In this document: one piece after another, positions 35,826-49,191 of the stretch
Numbering within the stretch: position 1 is the first letter of the stretch
Layout of the letters: each line of letters starts with the position of its first letter
NCBI GenBank assembly: GCA_020631735.1
Contig: CM036159.1
Location: 18,577,511 to 18,641,510 of the forward strand
Source: Saccharum officinarum
Taxonomy: Eukaryota > Streptophyta > Magnoliopsida > Poales > Poaceae
Direction of reading: 5' to 3'
Length of the DNA stretch: 64,000 nucleotides
Program-made: the position numbers and the translations under genes
Notes under the pieces: model-generated
What the model saw: only the letters and a program-made list of their open reading frames with translations
Databases searched by the model: none
What the model was told of the DNA's origin: nothing

Positions 35826-38368
35826 TGAAGGGTCAAGATGGCGGACTAGAGGGGGGGGTGAATAGTCCTTTCTAAAAATAATCACGTCGGCAAACCAAAA
35901 CAAATGCAGAATTAAAACTATCGGTCTAGCCAAGACTACACCCCTCTATCTAAGTTCACAAGCACCTCACAAAGATCCTAATTATGTAACTAAGGTGCTT
36001 TCCTTAGCAAGAGCTCTCCTAAACAATTCTAGAGCAAGGTCACACAAACCTATGCACTAGTACTTTAGCAAAGCCGGGGAGCTCCTACATAATTCTAGTA
36101 AGCAAAAGCACGAAGCCACCTATGCTCACTAGCAATACTCAATAACAAGGCAACTAATGCCAAACTAGAGAGCGCAAATTACTTAGCTACACAAACTAAG
36201 CAATATGACTAACAAGGTTACACAAACCAAATTAGCCACGCAACGGGAGCTACTTCTATGCTACACATGCAAGAAGGTAACTAGCTAACTACACAAGCAA
36301 ACTAGTTACAAGAGCAACTACACAAGCACAAGTATATGAATGTAAATACAAGCTTGTGAATCGAAAGCAAACCACCGAGAAGATGTACACAATGTTGACA
36401 CGGCGATTTTTCACTGAGGTTCACTTGGTTGCCACCAAGCTAGTCCCCGTTTTGGCGATACACCCACTTGATGGATCATGAGCTAATTGACTATCAAGAG
36501 TCAAACCCTCAGCGGGTGCCGCACATCCACTCTCAAGATGGGGATCCTCCAAGCCACGAGCTTTACTAGAGTTGCTCTTCGCGATCCCCGCGGGGTGAGC
36601 ACAATCCCCCTCACAAATCCTCCTCGAGAGCCACACACAATCTCCACGCGTGCTTCAACGGAGTCGCAAGCCACCAAGCCGTCTAGGAGGTGGCAACCTC
36701 CAAGAGTAACAAGCACCACCGGCTTGCAACACGATCACCTAGTGCCACTCGATGCAATCCTCTTGATGCAACGCACTAGAATCGCTCTCTCACTCGATCC
36801 GATGAACACTATCAAGCATGAGTGAGTTAGAGGGCTTCCAAGCACTACCACATAAGCCACCAAGGCCAAAGTGTGCTCAGCTACCAGCCATGGCCGGCCA
36901 AGGCATCTATTTATAACCCCACGGTCAAATAGAGCCGTTACCCCTTCACTGGGCAGATTTCGGGACGACCGGACGCGCCGGTCGTAACTGACCGGACGCG
37001 CTCAACCGCGTCCGGTCGCCCTGCGACGTCCACGTGTCCCTCAAATTTCAAATGCGACCGTTAGATCCTCCAACGGTCACTGCACGCCAACGGTTAAACG
37101 CTATGACCGGACGCGCTGCTCAACCGACCGGACGCGCCGGTCGCATAGCACCGCGCGCGCGAAGCAACGACCAGACGCGCTCCTCGCAACGACTGGACGC
37201 GCCGATCCGCACAGCACCTGCGCCCGCGAAACAATGACCGGACGCGCTCCTCGCAACGACCGGACGCGACAGTGCCAGCGTCCGGTTAGAGTCCAGTAAG
37301 CACCTTCAACGATTGGACGCGTCCGATCATGTGTGACCGGACGCGCCGCGCGTCCGATCATCCTCTGCGAACCTCAGTTCCTTCTGGGCGCAAGACCGGA
37401 CGCGCTGGTCCCGCGAGTGACCGGACGCGCCTGTTACAAACCCTAACACCCGCGTCTGCGCTGTACTGACCGGACGCGTCCGGTCATACCATGACCGCAT
37501 CCGGTGCAGCGTCCGGTCACCTCTGTGACCTCTGTTCACCTCCGTTTCTTTTCCGACTTTCGGCGTAGTGGAAAATAGGCATTTCAACTTCTCAAAAATA
37601 CCTAAATCCCGCGCTCGCAAGCTCGGCGGGAGGGAGAGAGGAACCCAAACCCTCTCTACTGCTCAAACTCCAACGCCTTCGCAAATGTGCCAACACCAAC
37701 AAGTGAACACCACCTTGTGCACGTGTGTTAGCATTTTCACAAACATTTTACCGAAGGAGTTAACCACTCAACTTGCCACGCCACTCGATCCTAGCAACGA
37801 TGCATAGTTAGATCACATGAGTGGCACTAGATGACCGATATGCAAACAAGTTTGCCCCTCTTGATAGTACGGCCATCTATCCTAAACCCGGTCATAAACT
37901 TCTCTACACACCTATGACCGGTGAAATGGAAATGCCCTAGGTTATACCTTTGCCTTGCGCATTCCACTCCATCTCCTTCGACGTTGATGCAACACATGCA
38001 CCAACCATATCACAAATGATATGATCCACTTCATATCATCATGTGACCTTGGCCATCGATCTTGACCTCACTTGCTCTTCACCGTTGCGTCGGTCTATCG
38101 GCGCCAAGTCATGCTCAAGCTTCACCGTCACGCGGTCCATCGCTCCAAAGCCTCCGATTTGCCCTTCACACTTGCAACCGGTCCATCAAGCCAAGCCTCA
38201 TCTTGATCTTCGCCACCTTGGTCACATGACTCCATGTCATGTCTCATATGCAATGAGCTCCATCATGACACAATCATCTATGGACTAATTCCCTGTGTAT
38301 CTCACATAAACACAATTAGTCCACCTAAGGTTGTCACTCAATTACCAAAACCAAACAAGGACCTCTCA
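35826..38368 (-). repeat. 3' LTR of the nested gag-only element
   Basis: In plus coordinates it begins TGAAGGGTCAAGATGG and ends GGACCTCTCA. It holds a CCGGACGCG array (36970-37520) and a minus-strand TATAAATA at 36908-36915. Its high identity to 43594-46137 produces pairs of near-identical spurious open frames. Confidence 0.92.
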
Positions 38369-41300
38369 ATCTCCCCCTTTTTAGTAATTGATGACAACTC
38401 TACAAAGATATGGAAATTAAGTTCTTTTGGACTTTATGCCACTTATTCAACATTTAAGCTCTATGTTAGAATTTGGATAAGCATCATAAAATCCAACTTG
38501 GTAGTGATAACTCTTCCTACATATGTGCTCAAATGGTTTGGTTTCAAGCTTGCACATATGCATAAATATGAAATTTGTGGGAGGGTTAGCACTACTAAGT
38601 GATGCTAAGGTGTATAGAATAAACCTTTGTAGTTTGATACCATTTGATAGCTCGATATCATTTGAAAATCACAAGTTTGCCATCATCCTTAGCATCATGA
38701 GTAGCTAGACATCAAAAATACTAGAAACCCCGTGAGATCAACATTATAAGCAAGGTTCTAGTTTTTCATGATAAACACAAGTCTAGCTATCATCCTATGC
38801 ATGCTAGTTATCATATCATCATTCAAGTTCTATAACTAGCAAACATCACACAAGCATGCATGTTAAATATAAAAACTTATGCAATGCTAGCAAGCACATG
38901 AATATGCACAAGTCAAATGCAACCAATCAATGTTCATGAGCTTGCTCCCCCTACTTGTGTGCTTCTTTTGTCTAAGAATTTTGATCCTTCTTATTTCTTC
39001 AATGTTGCTCCCTCTTTGTCCATCTTCATGTCCAAACTCATTCCCGAACCTCTCTCTCTTGGTGTATTGATATATCTTTGTTCTAACTTCTCCCTCTTTG
39101 TCATCAATTTCCATAAAGGGTGTACTTCTCATTGATGCAAAGGCTTGCATTGGGGTAGATGGTTGAGACTTGAATATTGCGTTGTTGATGGACATCACCG
39201 CACATGTTGGAATGACATTACTTGTATGTTGCTCTTGAGATACCACTTAGGATCTTTGACCTTGATACCATTAGGTGGGGCTCCTCCCCCTATGTCATAG
39301 CATGGGTCATTCACTTGATAATCTTGAGCTCTTGTGTGTGAGGGAACTTTCTTTATTTGATGATCACTTAAAGTTGAGGATCACTTGTGGAACCACTGTC
39401 TTGTATAAATTATATCATGTGTAGAAATACCACGAATAAATGTGTGATACCAATTTGAAGAATCCTCTATCATGGAACCACTTGTAGGATTTGTCAATAT
39501 GATCTTTTCTTGAACATTTGCTATCTTTATGAGTACCACTTGTAGGATATCACTTGTAGATCATGATCTAGACACCACTTGTAAATACCAATTGAAGAAA
39601 TATTTTGAGTCTAGATACCATTTAAAACACCCTAGATATCCATTTGCATTGTTGTCTGTGCTTGTATCCATATCATTGTCATGAGCTTCTAGTATGACTT
39701 GAACTAAGTTGATTTGCCTAAGATTCTAAGTCCGGTTTGATCCAATGACAAGCTTCTTCACTCCTCATACTAAGGGTTATCTTGCCAATGTTGTACTTGT
39801 CACTTGTTAGCAATCCAAACTAGATCAAGTACTTGGGTTCACTAGCTCATGAACAAATTCATACACATACCACTAGATCATTTAAACAATTCAAGCAATA
39901 GTGGTAGGATATGAATTTAAACATTTCATTTGTTATGCATGATCCTAGTAAGCATGTACTATATGCACTAATCGCATACTAGTAAGGGATGAAATGATCA
40001 TGCACATTACAATGATACCTTTGTTATATTGGAGTAGAGGATAGTCACATAGATTCCAATTCATTACTCCAATAGCAATGTGAAGTCCAATTTATAAGCT
40101 TGGTGAAGACCAATCATTATAGAGAAATCCATTCTTCACCCATATGAAATGAGAACCACTAATAATCAAGTGCATTATCTCTTGTTGTGGTTGGCTTGCT
40201 TTTTCTCTTTGATCAATGCTTGCGTGAGAGAAGTACTTATGATACCAATTTTATAACCATGACTAGCTCTCTTTTGGGTGTTGCTTGCTTTTCTTGATCA
40301 ACCCTATTGATTGCTTCAATTAAGCATCTCAAATATCCCTTGAATTCATCACTTCCATGTTAGCCTTCCAAGCCGGTGCTCGGTTTACCCACCCATGGGC
40401 GGCAAGCCCCCTCAGCAGGGAGAAGTGACCTCTCTCCAAAGAACCATCCTTGACACTTACTTGAATTGCCTTTGATTGATTGATCTATGGACTTAACATT
40501 ATGAGTAACCTTGAATTATTCTTTAAGTCCTTTTCTTTCGACCAAATAATCTCCAATTATTACTAGAACTTGAACCTCATCTTCATCTTGAGTTTGATCT
40601 TCATTTTCAAATTTGAGTACCAAATTTGTACACTAAGTATATTACACAATCAAAGCCCTTGTACTCATTTCTTGTCATGCTTCTAGATCAATTCAAAACC
40701 AAACTTAGGTGCCTCAGACACTTATAAATATGTTTCCAACTTGAGGACCTTTCACTTAAAGTGACTCTAGATCAATCCAATAATTGACACTTTTCTGGCA
40801 GATTCTGTACCCTTCAAAGAATAATTCATATCTCCCAATATACAGATCCAAATGTCATAAAATTTGGTGGAGATGTGATTCACTAAGTCATCTAGCAGCT
40901 GTAAAAATTTGAGATTCATTTGACATATAGATTGCTACCAGATTTCAAATCTTCCACCACTGCTACATGCTGAAAACTGCTGCACTATAGCTGACAAGAT
41001 GTACTCCAAAGCCGAAGCATCTCTTATCCAATTCTCAGAAATTTGTACAGCATCTTATAACATAAGTCTAGAGCATGCATGCCAAAATTCATGCCAATCC
41101 AAGTAGATTTGATCATCCAAACTCAGACTTGATCACTGCTAGCTCAAATTTTCAACTTTGGACAGATTTCAATACATTGAGCAATACTTCATCAAATATG
41201 AATCAACTTGAAACTAACTTGTTTGAATACTTTCACAAGACATATATCCATCCAATCCACTTACTAAATGTCATCTCATGAATTTATCCAACACAAATCA

Positions 41301-41668
41301 ATTCAAACTTGATTACTTAAGCATTTAATCCATTCAAACATCTCATAGCAAGCAACATTGCATATATATCTAATTCAATCAACTCATATGCACCCAAGTG
41401 AAATGATCAACAAGAGATATACCTTGGTTAGCTCATGATCATCCAATAGCAAGCTTTTAACTTGAATATTTGCAAGCCATCAAATATATCCAATAAATCA
41501 CCACAATCTTGAATGTTGCACTTGTATGTTGTAGTATTTGGACTCCACTTATTTTGACTTGGCATTGGGATAGAATATGCACTAAGCTTTAAAACTTGAT
41601 TCAACATATGATGACCAATATGAATCCAAATGAATCAAGCCTCCAATGCCGATGGTACCTACAAACAA
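38369..41668 (-). other. Non-coding 3' part of the nested element, with polypurine tract
   Basis: About 3.3 kb in the position where pol should be. No frame longer than about 120 codons and no RT, integrase or RNase H motif. The polypurine tract (minus strand AAAAAGGGGGAGAT, 38382-38369) borders the LTR and is preceded by GAGTTGTCATCAATTAC, nearly the same as the outer element's TGTTGTCATCAATCACC. Confidence 0.8.
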
Positions 41669-43542
41669 TCATCCACTTTTTGATGGTACCCAAACAAGTT
41701 TGGGTCCTCTCAAGTTAGGAGCAACATACTTAGGCAAAGCCTTAGTATGGGTAGCGGGATGTTTTGCAATAGCAACAATAGAGGTACCATTTACATCCTT
41801 TCTAAGCACATTAGTATCATCAATTGAAATATGCTTAGAAGTGTTACCTAGGGGACATGAATGTGCCATGTGTCCCCTTTCCCGGCATGAATAGCATCTT
41901 CTCTTTGATTGAGCCTTTTCTTTATTGCTCATGTGATGCTTTTCATTGCCTTGCCTCTCATGAGTTGCTTGAGCCTTCTTCTCAAGCTTGGTAGGACACC
42001 CCGAGGCAAAGTGTCACATATCTTCACACTTGAAGCACTTGATGTGAGCCAAATTTCTTTTCTCAATTTGATTCTTGCTCATCATCTTGATATCTTGGAT
42101 TTGCATTGGATGCCTTCCTCTTCCACCCCTTCTTGTTTTCTTCTTTATGATCATCAAGTCACCAACATCTTCATCATTGATCTTGACTTGAGCTTGGGGT
42201 ATCTTCTTTTCATCTTGTGGCCTCATCTTTGGCTTCTTGGTTGGGCAAGACTTGGCAAGGTGACCCATCTCATGGCATTTAAAGCACACGAAATGAGATA
42301 GCTTCTTTTGTTCTTGCTTCTTCATTTTCTTGCCCTTGTTCTTGTTGAAGTCAATGCCACTCTTGTCACCATAGCTTCTTTGAGTCTTTATCATGTGCTC
42401 AAAGGTGACTTTTGAGTTGTAGCACCTCTCTAACTTGTTGCTCAATTTCTTTACTTCACTTTTGAGCTCATTGTTCTCCTTCAAAGTGTTAGTCTCACAA
42501 GACGTAGAAGTAGAACAAGCATATATATATGAAGAACATGGCATATCTAATAAGTCATCACAAGAGGTGGATACATGCTTTCTTCCTACATCACATGGGT
42601 TAGTCACATTTTGCAATTGATCATTTGATCCATGTGATGAGCTCTCATTATTTTTAATTTTCTTTAAAAAATCTTAATGAGAGAAGCATGTTTTTCTAAC
42701 AATTCCTCATGAGATGCAAGTACTTTCTCATGAGTCAACATTAGCTTCTCATGTGAAGATTTAAGATCATCAAGTAAGCTCTTATGTTCTTCATATGAGT
42801 TCTTTAGAAAAGAGTTTTCATTTTCTAATTTCATTGTTTTAGCTTTCTCATTTTCTAAAGACGTGTTCATGCTAGCAAGTCTACTAACAAGCTCATCATA
42901 TGAATCAACATGATCAATCACATTATCATTTGATACCTTTGTGTCACCTAGTGACATGAAGCAATGTGATGTAGTGGATGGGCTTGTAGTAGCATCATCA
43001 AGGCCCGAGCATGAACCAACGTTGTCACCATCAAGTGTGCTTGGGGTAGAAACATCACTTGCAACACTTGATGCATCATCACCATTCTTGTCAAGTGAAC
43101 TTGTGGTAGATCGATCATCATCATCACTTGACCATGAGGTGGAGCAATCCTCCACAACCATCGTGTTGTGGTCATGCTCAACATCATCATGTGCAACCTC
43201 CTTGGGCTTGACATCATCGTCATCATCGGTGATAGCTCCATACTTTTCATTGAGATAGGCCCATATCTCATGAGCGGATTTGAGGTCCATGATCTTACCA
43301 AAGATGCTATCATCCAAAGATCTATACATGATGTTAGTAGCTTGGATGTCAAGATCTAGGCATTTTTCTTGTGCTTGAGTCAGATTATCTTCATCCAACA
43401 CATGAGAAAAGCCTACATCTACCATCCACCACATTTGAGGGCAAATAAACTTAAAATTGCATATCATCCAATTTTTCCACCGTGCAAAGTGTGTGCCATC
43501 AAACATGTGAGGACAATCAACATCTAGTCCATATTCCGCCAT
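41669..43542 (-). pseudogene. Gag of the nested element, three zinc knuckles, broken
   Basis: It starts at ATG 43542 (MAEYGLDVDCPHMFDG). The Gag core includes FARWKNWMICNFKFICP and SAHEIWAYLNEKYG, followed by an acidic serine/aspartate-rich stretch and a coiled coil (42900-42680). A frame change occurs at the run of T near 42664-42670. Three CCHC knuckles follow: CFKCHEMGHLAKSC, a second interrupted by a TGA at 42016-42014, and CYSCRERGHMAHSC. It ends LVWVPSKSG at 41669, the usual Gag end just before protease in this lineage, but no protease follows. Confidence 0.87.
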
Positions 43543-43578
43543 CCTCTCAGGTCGGTGAAGACCACAAATGAGAGACCG

Positions 43579-43592
43579 GGCTCCGATACCAA
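43579..43592 (-). promoter_or_regulatory. Primer-binding site of the nested element
   Basis: On the minus strand TTGGTATCGGAGCC lies one base inside the 5' LTR, the same 14 bases and same spacing as in the outer Sirevirus. It fixes the element's reversed orientation. Confidence 0.88.
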
Positions 43593-43593
43593 T

Positions 43594-46137
43594 TGAAGGG
43601 TCGAGATGGCGGACTAGAGGGGGGGGTGAATAGTCCTTTCTAAAAATAATCACGTCGGCAAACCGAAACAAATGCGGAATTAAAACTATCGGTCTAGCCA
43701 AGACTACACCCCTCTATCTAAGTTCACAAGCACCTCACAAAGATCCTAATTATGTAACTAAGGTGCTTTCCTTAGCAAGAGCTCTCCTAAACAATTCTAG
43801 AGCAAGGTCACACAAACCTATGCACTAGTACTTTAGCAAAGCCGGGGAGCTCCTACACAATTCTAGTAAGCAAAAGCACGAAGCCACCTATGCTCACTAG
43901 CAATACTCAATAGCAAGGCAACTAATGCCAAACTAGAGAGCGCAAATTACTTAGCTACACAAACTAAGCAATATGACTAACAAGGTTACACAAACCAAAT
44001 TAGCCACGCAACGGGAGCTACTTCTATGCTACACATGCAAGAAGGTAACTAGCTAACTACACAAGCAAACTAGTTACAAGAGCAACTACACAAGCACAAG
44101 TATATGAATGTAAATACAAGCTTGTGAATCGAAAGCAAACCACCGAGAAGATGTACACAATGTTGATACGGCGGTTTTTCACCGAGGTTCACTTGGTTGC
44201 CACCAAGCTAGTCCCCGTTGTGGCGATACACCCACTTGATGGATCACGAGCTAATTGACTATCAAGAGTCAAACCCTCAGCGGGTGCCACACATCCACTC
44301 TCAAGATGGGGATCCTCCAAGCCACGAGCTTTACTAGAGTTGCTCTTCGCGATCCCCGCGGGGTGAGCACAATCCCCCTCACAAATCCTCCTCCGGAGCC
44401 ACGCACAATCTCCACGCGTGCTTCAACGGAGTCGCAAGCCACCAAGCCATCTAGGAGGTGCCAACCTCCAAGAGTAACAAGCACCACCGGCTTGCAACAC
44501 GATCACCTAGTGCCACTCGATGCAATCCTCTCGATGCAACGCACTAGAATCGCTCTCTCACTTGATCCGATGAATACTATCAAGCATGAGTGAGTTAGAG
44601 GGCTTCCAAGCACTACCACATAAGCCACCAAGGCCAAAGTGTGCTCAGCTACCAGCCATGGCCGGCCAAGGCATCTATTTATAACCCCACGGTCAAATAG
44701 AGCCGTTACCCCTTCACTGGGCAGATTTCGGGACGACCGGACGCGCCGGTCGTAACTGACCGGACGCGCTCAACCGCGTCCGGTCGCCCTGCGACGTCCA
44801 CGTGTCCCTCAAATTTCAAATGCGACCGTTAGATCCTCCAACGGTCACTGCGCGCCAACGGTTAAACGCTATGACCGGACGCGCTGCTCAACCGACCGGA
44901 CGCGCCGGTCGCATAGCACCGCACGCGCGAAGCAACGACCGGACGCGCTCCTCGCAACGACCGGACGCGCCGATCCGCACAGCACCCGCGCCCGCGAAAC
45001 AACGACCGGACGCGCTCCTCGCAACGACCGGACGCGACAGTGCCAGCGTCCGGTTAGAGTCCAGTAAGCACCTTCAACGATCGGACGCGTCCGATCATGT
45101 GTGACCGGACACGCCGCGCGTCCGATCATCCTCTGCGAACCTCAGTTCCTTCTGGGCGCAAGACCGGACGCGCTGGTCCCGTGAGTGACCGGACACGCCG
45201 GTTACAAACCCTAACACCCGCGTCTGCGCTGTACTGACCGGACGCGTCCGGTCATACCATGACCGCGTCCGGTGCAGCGTCCGGTCACCTCTGTGACCTC
45301 CGTTCGCCTCCGTTTCTTTTCCGACTTCCGGCGTTGTGGAAAATAGGCATTTCAACTTCTCAAAAATGCCTGAATCCCACGCTCGCAAGCTCGGCGGGAG
45401 GGAGAGAGGAACCCAAACCCTCTCTACCGCTCAAACTCCAATGCCTTCGCAAATGTGCCAACACCAACAAGTGAACACCACCTTGTGCACGTGTGTTAGC
45501 ATTTTCACAAATATTTTACCAAAGGAGTTAACCACTCAACTTGCCACGCCACTCGATCCTAGCAACGATGCATAGGTAGATCTCACGAGTGGCACTAGAT
45601 GACCGATATGCAAACAAGTTTGCCCCTCTTGATAGTACGGCCATCTATCCTAAACCCGGTCATAAACTTCTCTACACACCTATGACCGGTGAAATGGAAA
45701 TGCCCTAGGTTATACCTTTGCCTTGCGCATTCCACTCCATCTCCTTCGACGTTGATGCAACACATGCACCAACCATATCACAAATGATATGATCCACTTC
45801 ATATCATCATGTGACCTTGGTCCATCGATCTTGACCTCACTTGCTCTTCACCGTTGCGTCGGTCCATCGGCGCCAAGTCATGCTCAAGCTTCACCGTCAC
45901 GCGGTCCATCGCTCCAAAGCCTCCGACTTGCCCTTCACACTTGCAACCGGTCCATCAAGCCAAGCCTCATCTTGATCTTCGCCACCTTGGTCACATGACT
46001 CCATGTCATGTCTCATATGCAATGAGCTCCTTCATGACACAATCATCTATGGACTAATTCCCTGTGTATCTCACATAAACACAATTAGTCCACCTAAGGT
46101 TGTCACTCAATTACCAAAACCAAACAAGGACCTCTCA
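43594..46137 (-). repeat. 5' LTR of the nested gag-only element
   Basis: 2544 bp, partner of 35826-38368. The minus-strand TATAAATA at 44683-44676 lies next to a CCGGACGCG array (44735-45290) and is the likely promoter, reading leftward into gag. Confidence 0.92.
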
Positions 46138-46142
46138 ACCGC

Positions 46143-46734
46143 GCCGCCGCCGCCGCCACCGCCGTGAGGCACTGCTGTGGCTGCCTGAGACCATCTTCGA
46201 CCTCCGGCCAGTCCCTGCCATCGTCCTCATCCTCGATCTTTGTCCATCGCGCGTGGCACTAACCCTAGGGTTCGCACCTCCGTGTCGCGTTCGTTCGTCG
46301 TCGAATCGTCCTTCGCGCGATGTCTTCGCTCCGAGGTTGTTTCGCACCTCCTTAATCTTCGTATTAGGGTTTGTCGAAATTTTGTTTTTCGTTAACCCTA
46401 ATCAACTTATGTTTCGGCGAATCAGCGCTCGTCCGGTATGTCGGGAAGTCTCGCAACCTAGTCATCGTTTTCTCGTCGATCCGAGGTAGCCATCGAGTTT
46501 CGTTTCACGTCTTATCTTATATGCTTGCTACCTCTAGGATTTTGTACCTTTAGATCATATATGTTGGTTATAGTAGATCCATCTATTCCGTCTTTTCAGC
46601 GAGTTTGTCGGTGTGTCGGGGTGACTGCTGTCCTGTTGATTAGATCCGAGGCCAAGCCTGCGGATACGGACTGAGGCCAAGCCTCTCGAGTGTCAGTACA
46701 TCATCTTTTAGAGGTTTTCCGACAGGGTGACAGC
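46143..46734 (+). other. Leader ahead of the env-like ORF
   Basis: The continuation of the outer element after the nested insertion: a CCGCCGCC-rich leader that was contiguous with 35640-35825, then AT-richer sequence. A plausible intron donor (CGAG|GTAGCC, about 46485) and an acceptor just before the ATG (TTTTCCGACAG|GG, 46725) are visible; splicing here is inference. Confidence 0.4.
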
Positions 46735-49191
46735 ATGGTTCGTTGCAAGAATACCGGTGGTGCTCCTAGTGATGGGGACGATAGTCCTCCTCGTCTGTCT
46801 GAGGTTGCGCGTGGTAAGCACATAAAGATCTTGGCCAGAAAGAAGAAAAAGACTCTCACTGATGCAGAGATAGCTCAAGTAGTGGCAGATGCAGCAAATG
46901 CAGTAGAGAGGGGTGGCAGGAGCAGTGGTATACGCATTGGAGACAGTCGTTTTCATCTTGAAGGACGACAGCTTGGTACAGAGACCACTGAGACCACTGA
47001 GGGCACAGAAGTGCCAATGGATGAAGATACTATGTCAGTTGATCCACCTATAGCACCTTCAGAGGGGACATCGGAACAGGCAGCTCAGACTCCATCACAT
47101 CGCCGCTCCACACGCACACGGACTCCGGTGACTCCTAGGCCAGAGGGCCAGCGTCGTGGAGGACGTCCACCTCCGAGAGCTAGAGGTACACCCCCAGTTG
47201 AGCACTTTGACCTGAGAGGTGCTACTGCACGTCAGGTGCAAAGTTTGAGATTTGTTGAGGTCAGCCGGTGGTTCCCACCTCAGAGAGACTCCAGAGCTTC
47301 AGAGGGATTCTATACTCCTCTCCAGGAGGACTTTTACAGAGCTCTTGTTGACAGTGACATTGCTTTCCGACCATAGAGGGTCTATCGCATTGAGTCACTT
47401 GTTGAGGTAGTGGGTGAGCAGCTACGTCCGCACCTGTCCTATCTACCAGGCCTGTCAGATTTTCTTGGACGGATAGGTGCATACTGCGGCACTTGGGTTA
47501 GGGAATTCTATGCTTCATTATGGATTGATCCAGCCCATGAGTTCATACACTTTGCATTCAGAGGCCGCGACCGCATACTGTATAGCTCCAGAGTATGGGA
47601 GATTCTCAGACTCCCAGCTTCAGACACGAAGATCCACCAGCTCTGCTTTGGTCAGACAGCTCCACCTAGACGCCCTCATGGCGGTTCTGTGCCACCTACA
47701 GACCTGATCCGACCCTGCTTTCGTGAGCCTTTTGGCGAAGGGTCTCGTCGTACACCTGCTAGTCTGACACCGCTTGCTCGAGTCTTGGATGCTATTGTCA
47801 GACGCACTCTTCTTCCTAGATTTGGTTACAGAGAGGGACTGACCAGAATACAGCTTTGGGTTGTTCACCACCTTCTTTCACAGACACCTTTTGACATTTG
47901 GGATCTTATGGTCAGTGAGATGGAGGACACCCTGGCAGAAGGCTTCAAGGGACACCGTCAGCTGCCCTATGCTCAATGGATCTGTTTCATCATTAGATCT
48001 GCACTGGAGCTGCCTTTAGAAATAAGTGCTGAGTTAACTGAAACCACTACTGCTTTTCCTGAGTATGATATTCGTCAGCTGTGGGCTTCAGTTACTAGAG
48101 AGCAGACCCCTGCACCAGGACAGAGAGAGAGACCTGAGGTGCCTGAGACAGCGGCTGAGCAGGATGCGACCATATTGGGTCTTGCTGAGGCAGAACTTGC
48201 AGATCTAGATGCTTAGCCCGCTGATATAGCTGAGGATGAGGTCTCTGACAACACTGACGAGGACTATCAGCCCATCCCCAGGTATCGGTCTCCTCGGCCT
48301 CACGACCATGAGGCCGGTGGTTCTGGTTCAGCCTCCTGCTCAGACCCAGCCATGGTGGCTATACTTGAGAGGCTGACCCAGGCACAGGAGCGACAGGAGC
48401 TTCAGCTACAGAGACAGGCTCAAGACACAGCTGCTGCGTTTGCACAGATACAGGCTCGACAGGATGAGTTTCAAAGACAGCAGCTTGAGATACAGCGCCA
48501 ACAGGTCAAGATGCAGTGTCAGCAGTATGAGATGCAGCGACAGAGTGCAGCCAGCCAGCAGCAGTACTTGGAGCTTCTGTGTCACCTTGTCACAGTTGGG
48601 GCTCCTCCACCTGCATCTATCCTGACTTCAGCGTTACCATTCAATGGACCTTCAAGTCAGGATCAGCCGAGCTTTCAGTTCACATCTCCACAGCTGCAGG
48701 TTCCTCAGTCATTCCAGTCCCTGAGCTACACGCCCATTCGGACGGGGTTTACTCCTTTAGACCAACCTTGCCCTCACATGTTGATCGGCACACCGTTCTT
48801 TGATCTGAGTGCCACATATAGCGAGTTGACTGGTCAGCCGACGCCCTCGCACACCACAGTTGCTACTTCATCAGGGTTGTCAGTTTCAGAGGCAGTTCTC
48901 CTTCCAGTGACAGGGACAAGCACTACAGAGACTGTTCCGTCGTCAGTTGCCTCTACAGATCCCCTAGTTTTTGGCTCACTTCAGGCTCAGGTCACAGAGA
49001 CTGCTCCACTTATCACTACTTCGACAGCACCTGTTCCTGTTAATCAGACCCAGACCGCTTCACAGCTGCGTGCTCCTTCAGAGGGTCAGCCAGATAGCTC
49101 CGAGTCCGAGGGAGACATCTCACAGTTTGTGATCACTCCGCGCTCCTCGGCACCCGACTCGACTCCGTCTGTTCCTCCGTCAGATCCTTAG
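46735..49191 (+). pseudogene. Third, env-like ORF of the Sirevirus, two in-frame stops
   Basis: One frame of about 818 codons from ATG 46735 to TAG 49191, interrupted by TAG at 47374-47376 and 48214-48216. Part 1 is basic and low complexity (KKKKTLTDAEIAQVVADAAN, then PRPEGQRRGGRPPPRARG). The middle (about 47220-48100) is a globular domain with SRWFPPQRD, EFIHFAFRGRD, SSRVWEILRLPAS and WVVHHLLSQTPFDIWDLM. Then come a glutamine-rich coiled coil (QAQERQELQLQRQAQ, 48370-48560) and a Ser/Thr/Pro-rich tail. Its position after pol matches the env-like ORF of SIRE1/Maximus Sireviruses. The middle recalls the plant-transposon-protein domain seen in such ORFs; that match is from memory. I see no clear signal peptide or transmembrane anchor, so an envelope role is unproven. 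Confidence 0.75.

Larger units (their letters stand above)
35826..46137 (-). mobile_element. Gag-only (TR-GAG-like) Sirevirus relative, nested and reversed
   Basis: LTRs at 35826-38368 and 43594-46137 (2543 and 2544 bp, roughly 2% different by eye) are flanked by an exact accgc duplication (35821-35825, 46138-46142). On the minus strand the order is LTR, primer-binding site (43592-43579), gag, 3.3 kb without coding, polypurine tract (38384-38369), LTR. No protease, integrase, RT or RNase H is present anywhere inside. The LTR end (CACCCCCCCCTCTAG ... GACCCTTCA), the primer-binding site and the polypurine context all resemble the outer Sirevirus, so a related autonomous element probably supplies Pol in trans. 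Confidence 0.9.

Noticed and set aside
36421..37807. Several open frames of 60-120 codons on both strands, repeated almost exactly at 44255-45575
   Set aside because: They lie inside the two LTRs of the nested element; the duplication reflects LTR identity, not paired genes.
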